Of a DNA stretch of 8,559 bases, positions 6,610 to 8,559 are shown in pieces (position 1 is the stretch's first letter; every line of letters begins with the position of its first letter). The position numbers and the translations under genes are program-made. Below the pieces are notes generated by a model. That model was not told where the DNA came from. It did not search any database and was given only the letters and a program-made list of their open reading frames with translations. The DNA is taken from assembly GCA_028290225.1 (NCBI GenBank), contig JAQGKH010000009.1, positions 1 through 8,559 on the forward strand, read 5' to 3'. This stretch comes from Devosia sp. (GTDB taxonomy: Bacteria; Pseudomonadota; Alphaproteobacteria; Rhizobiales; Devosiaceae).

Positions 6610-7002
6610 ATGTCGATCCGCATGTTTGTTGCCGGTGCTGCTGCACTGGCGCTTTTCAGTACCCCCCTGCTCGCCGCCCAATACTTGGGCGGCGCCGTTC
6701 AATCCACCGAGATCTCGGGCCAGATGGTGTTGACCGACGCCGACGGCATGACCCTTTACATCTTCGACAAGGACGAGGCCGGCGTCACCAATTGCTACGA
6801 GCAATGCGCCATCAACTGGCCGCCCCTGATGGCCGAGGATGGCGCCACGCCCGAAGGCGAATTCACCCTCGTCGACCGCAAGGATGGGGGCCGGATGTGG
6901 GCCTATAAGGGCTGGCCGCTCTACTACTGGAAGGATGACACCAAGCCTGGCGACATCACCGGTGACGGTGTCGGCGGCGTCTGGCATCTTGCGGTTGAAT
7001 AA
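6610..7002 (+). CDS. Exported protein with two Yx[FWY]xxD motifs (COG4315-like)
   Basis: This is a 130-residue secreted protein of the COG4315 / Lipoprotein_15 type, whose biochemical role is unknown. An N-terminal signal peptide (residues 1-23, ending STPLLAA) has no lipobox cysteine, so this copy should be soluble in the periplasm rather than lipidated. Two family repeats follow: TDADGMTLYIFDKDE, with Y50, F52 and D55, then NCYEQCAINWPP with a conserved cysteine pair C62/C66; and MWAYKGWPLYYWKDD, with Y105, W107 and D110, ending GVGGVWHLA. The ATG at 6610 has GGAAGGAAA ending 5 nt upstream; the frame extends left without family resemblance. The stop is 17 nt before the sigma factor start, so the genes form an operon. 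This family often neighbours ECF sigma factors, and it may be a regulon member or part of the signal; that link is inference. Confidence 0.9.
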   Translation: MSIRMFVAGAAALALFSTPLLAAQYLGGAVQSTEISGQMVLTDADGMTLYIFDKDEAGVTNCYEQCAINWPPLMAEDGATPEGEFTLVDRKDGGRMWAYKGWPLYYWKDDTKPGDITGDGVGGVWHLAVE

Positions 7003-7019
7003 GGCCGCGGAACCCCCGA

Positions 7020-7526
7020 TTGAGTGACTTCCTCGACGAGGTCGAAGCCTGCGTGCCAGCGTTGCGGCGTTACGCCCGGGCGCTGACGCGCAATGCCGAC
7101 CTCGCCGATGATCTGGTGCAGGATTGCCTGGAGCGCGCCATCTCGCGCCGCCGCTTGTTCCGCCCCACCGGCCCGGTGCGGGCCTGGCTGTTCACTATCC
7201 TGCTCAACCTGCATCGTAATGGCCTGCGGGCCCGGCACCGCCACGGCGAGATGCTGTCCCTTGATGCCATTGCCGAACCCGCCACCGCCGCGTCCCAGCC
7301 CGGCCATATCGCGCTGGCTGAACTCGCCCGTGCCATTGAAACCCTGCCGCTCGAGCAAAAGGAAGCCTTGCTGTTGATTGCCCTTGAAGGCCTTTCCTAT
7401 GGAGAAGCCGCCGCCATTATCGGGGTGCCGCTGGGCACGCTGATGTCCCGCCTCGGCCGCGCCCGCGCCGCCTTGCGCCTGCTCACTGGCACCCCCGCCG
7501 AGCCGCATTTGAGGACGGTGAAATGA
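7020..7526 (+). CDS. ECF-type RNA polymerase sigma factor
   Basis: This is an extracytoplasmic-function sigma factor of 168 residues, normal for the group. Region 2 spans about 8-76, with DLADDLVQDCLERA (27-40) for core and -10 contacts and VRAWLFTILLNLHRN (53-67). Region 4 spans about 101-156, with LPLEQKEALLLIALEGLSYGEAA followed by the recognition helix in IIGVPLGTLMSRLGRARAAL (133-152). A short linker joins them, with no region 1.1 or 3. The start is TTG at 7020: an in-frame TGA at 6996-6998 leaves no upstream option, GGAA ends 7 nt before it, and the next choice (GTG at 7053) would cut region 2. A TTG start may keep the protein scarce. The stop overlaps the anti-sigma start as ATGA, the usual coupled arrangement. 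Confidence 0.95.
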   Translation: MSDFLDEVEACVPALRRYARALTRNADLADDLVQDCLERAISRRRLFRPTGPVRAWLFTILLNLHRNGLRARHRHGEMLSLDAIAEPATAASQPGHIALAELARAIETLPLEQKEALLLIALEGLSYGEAAAIIGVPLGTLMSRLGRARAALRLLTGTPAEPHLRTVK

Positions 7527-8326
7527 GCGCCCCCAGCCGCGATACGCTGATGGCCTTTGCCGATGGGCAACTCGATGCCACCGCCCGCGAGCAGGTCGAG
7601 GCTTTTCTGGGCGCCAATCCCGAAGCGGCCGCCGAGGTCGCCAGCTGGACCCGCCAGGCCGACGCCATCCGCACCTTGTTCGAGCCGGCCGGTGCCGAGC
7701 CGGTCCCGGCACGATTGCATCCCCGCCGCATGGCGCTCGCCATGACAACCCGGCGCAACCGTCTTTGGCGCCAGGCGCTGGCCGCCACCGTGTTGATCGG
7801 CATGGGGCTGGGGGCCGGCTGGCTCGCCCGCTCCTGGGTCGATGCCCCGGCCCCCAGCACGATCCTGATCGCCGACGCCGTTCGCGCCCACGATGTGTTC
7901 GTGGCGGAAAACCGCCATGCCGTGGAGGTTGCCGCCAGCGAAGAGGATCACCTGACCTCCTGGCTTTCCAATCGTCTGGAAACCCCGCTGGTGGCGCCCG
8001 ATTTGGCGGGGGAAGGCTTCACCCTGGTGGGCGGCCGCTTGTTGCCCGGCGCGGTGGCTGCCGGCGGTCGCGCCGCGCAGCTGATGTATGAAAACGGCGC
8101 GCGCGACCGCGTCACCATCTATGTGACCGCGGCGCTCCCTGATCGCGAGCCGGCCTACCAGTTCACGACGCTGGGTGACGCGGAGGCGTTTTACTGGGCC
8201 AATGCCCGCATCACCTGCACCGTGGTGGGCACCCTGCCCGGGCCGCAGATGCAAACCGTGTCGCAAGCCGTTTATCGCCAGCTCACCGGGACGGGCGAGA
8301 AGACCAGCACGCGTTACCCCAGCTAG
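7523..8326 (+). CDS. Membrane anti-sigma factor (COG5662-like)
   Basis: This is a 267-residue single-pass regulator expected to hold the ECF sigma factor encoded just upstream. Residues 1-60 are the cytoplasmic sigma-binding domain (DTLMAFADGQLDATAREQVE). Basic residues (TTRRNR, 75-80) precede a transmembrane helix at about 84-103 (ALAATVLIGMGLGAGWLA). Residues 105-267 form a periplasmic domain with the family pattern HAVEVAASEEDHLTSWLSNR, a GFTLVGGRLLPG element, AAQLMYE and AFYWAN. The cytoplasmic part has no HxxxCxxC zinc motif and the only cysteine is Cys232 in the periplasmic domain, so a zinc-thiol redox switch is unlikely. The ATG overlaps the sigma stop. Its own stop is 6 bp from the convergent dehydrogenase stop. 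Confidence 0.93.
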   Translation: MSAPSRDTLMAFADGQLDATAREQVEAFLGANPEAAAEVASWTRQADAIRTLFEPAGAEPVPARLHPRRMALAMTTRRNRLWRQALAATVLIGMGLGAGWLARSWVDAPAPSTILIADAVRAHDVFVAENRHAVEVAASEEDHLTSWLSNRLETPLVAPDLAGEGFTLVGGRLLPGAVAAGGRAAQLMYENGARDRVTIYVTAALPDREPAYQFTTLGDAEAFYWANARITCTVVGTLPGPQMQTVSQAVYRQLTGTGEKTSTRYPS

Positions 8327-8332
8327 TTGCGA

Positions 8333-8559
8333 TCAGCCATTGGCGCCCAGCGGCGAGTTCCGGGGCGGCAAGTCGATGGAATAGATATTGTGCAGGCCTA
8401 CCGCCTTGATGTCGCGCTCCCCGCACAGTGCCATGGTGACATCGAGCTCGCGCCGGATGATCTCCAGCGTCCGCGTGACGCCAGCCTCACCCCCCGCACC
8501 CAGACCCCAAAGGAACGCCCGGCCGATAAACGTGCCCTTGGCGCCCAGCGCCATGGCCT
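8333..8559 (-). CDS. FMN-dependent alpha-hydroxy-acid / L-lactate dehydrogenase, C-terminus only
   Basis: Seventy-five residues or so are visible and the gene continues past the right edge, so the ATG at 8554 is internal rather than the start. GAKGTFIGRAFLWGLGAGGEAGV followed by EIIRRELDVTMALCGERDI is the end of the FMN-binding TIM barrel of the LldD/glycolate oxidase family; the GRAF segment lies near the FMN phosphate. Members oxidise L-lactate, glycolate or similar 2-hydroxy acids and pass electrons to quinones, cytochrome or oxygen. The closest type looks like L-lactate dehydrogenase (LldD), but the substrate cannot be fixed from this fragment. It converges on the anti-sigma gene with a 6-bp gap and no visible terminator hairpin. 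Confidence 0.88.
   Translation of the reverse strand, partial: AMALGAKGTFIGRAFLWGLGAGGEAGVTRTLEIIRRELDVTMALCGERDIKAVGLHNIYSIDLPPRNSPLGANG

Noticed and set aside
6309..6623. 104-residue minus-strand open frame filling the divergent intergenic region
   Set aside because: It starts inside the exported protein gene, has no good ribosome binding site and resembles nothing known.
7397..8266. 289-residue minus-strand open frame opposite the anti-sigma factor
   Set aside because: Codon-bias shadow of the sigma/anti-sigma genes; no domain, and His/Gly/Arg-rich composition.

Overview
The window is about 8.6 kb of GC-rich, densely packed bacterial DNA with an alphaproteobacterial look, probably Hyphomicrobiales and perhaps Devosia-like. 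That placement is inferred from the gene families (LigD with PE-LIG-POL order, short ModE, the sigma/anti-sigma pair, the Eda and kinase sequences) and from base composition. No rRNA, tRNA, CRISPR array, insertion sequence or phage gene was found.

Layout. (1) Positions 1-2181, plus strand: most of ligD, the multifunctional ligase/polymerase of bacterial non-homologous end joining, cut by the left edge. (2) Positions 2178-6289, minus strand: six genes in one direction, in transcription order a PfkB-family sugar kinase, a degenerate HNH-fold protein, the KDPG aldolase eda, a short modE-type regulator, modA and modB. modB meets ligD tail to tail and the two stop codons share one CTAG. No modC follows modB. 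A perfect 24-bp palindrome lies between modE and modA and is the likely molybdate operator. (3) Positions 6290-6609: a 320-bp divergent intergenic region with a candidate promoter for the kinase, a 15-bp inverted repeat, and a possible ECF-type promoter element for the rightward operon. (4) Positions 6610-8326, plus strand: an exported protein with two Yx[FWY]xxD motifs, an ECF sigma factor (TTG start) and its membrane anti-sigma factor, the last two overlapping as ATGA. (5) Positions 8333 to the right edge, minus strand: the C-terminus of an FMN-dependent alpha-hydroxy-acid (L-lactate type) dehydrogenase.

How the genes work together. The rightward trio looks like a self-contained cell-envelope signalling unit: exported protein, sigma factor and membrane anti-sigma. 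The leftward cluster joins sugar or sugar-acid catabolism (kinase, Eda) to molybdate uptake and its control; eda and modE are only 3 bp apart, so they are probably cotranscribed. The points most worth checking are the missing modC, a ModE with no molybdate-sensing domain, the well-formed palindrome at the modA promoter, and the HNH-fold protein that has lost its catalytic residues.
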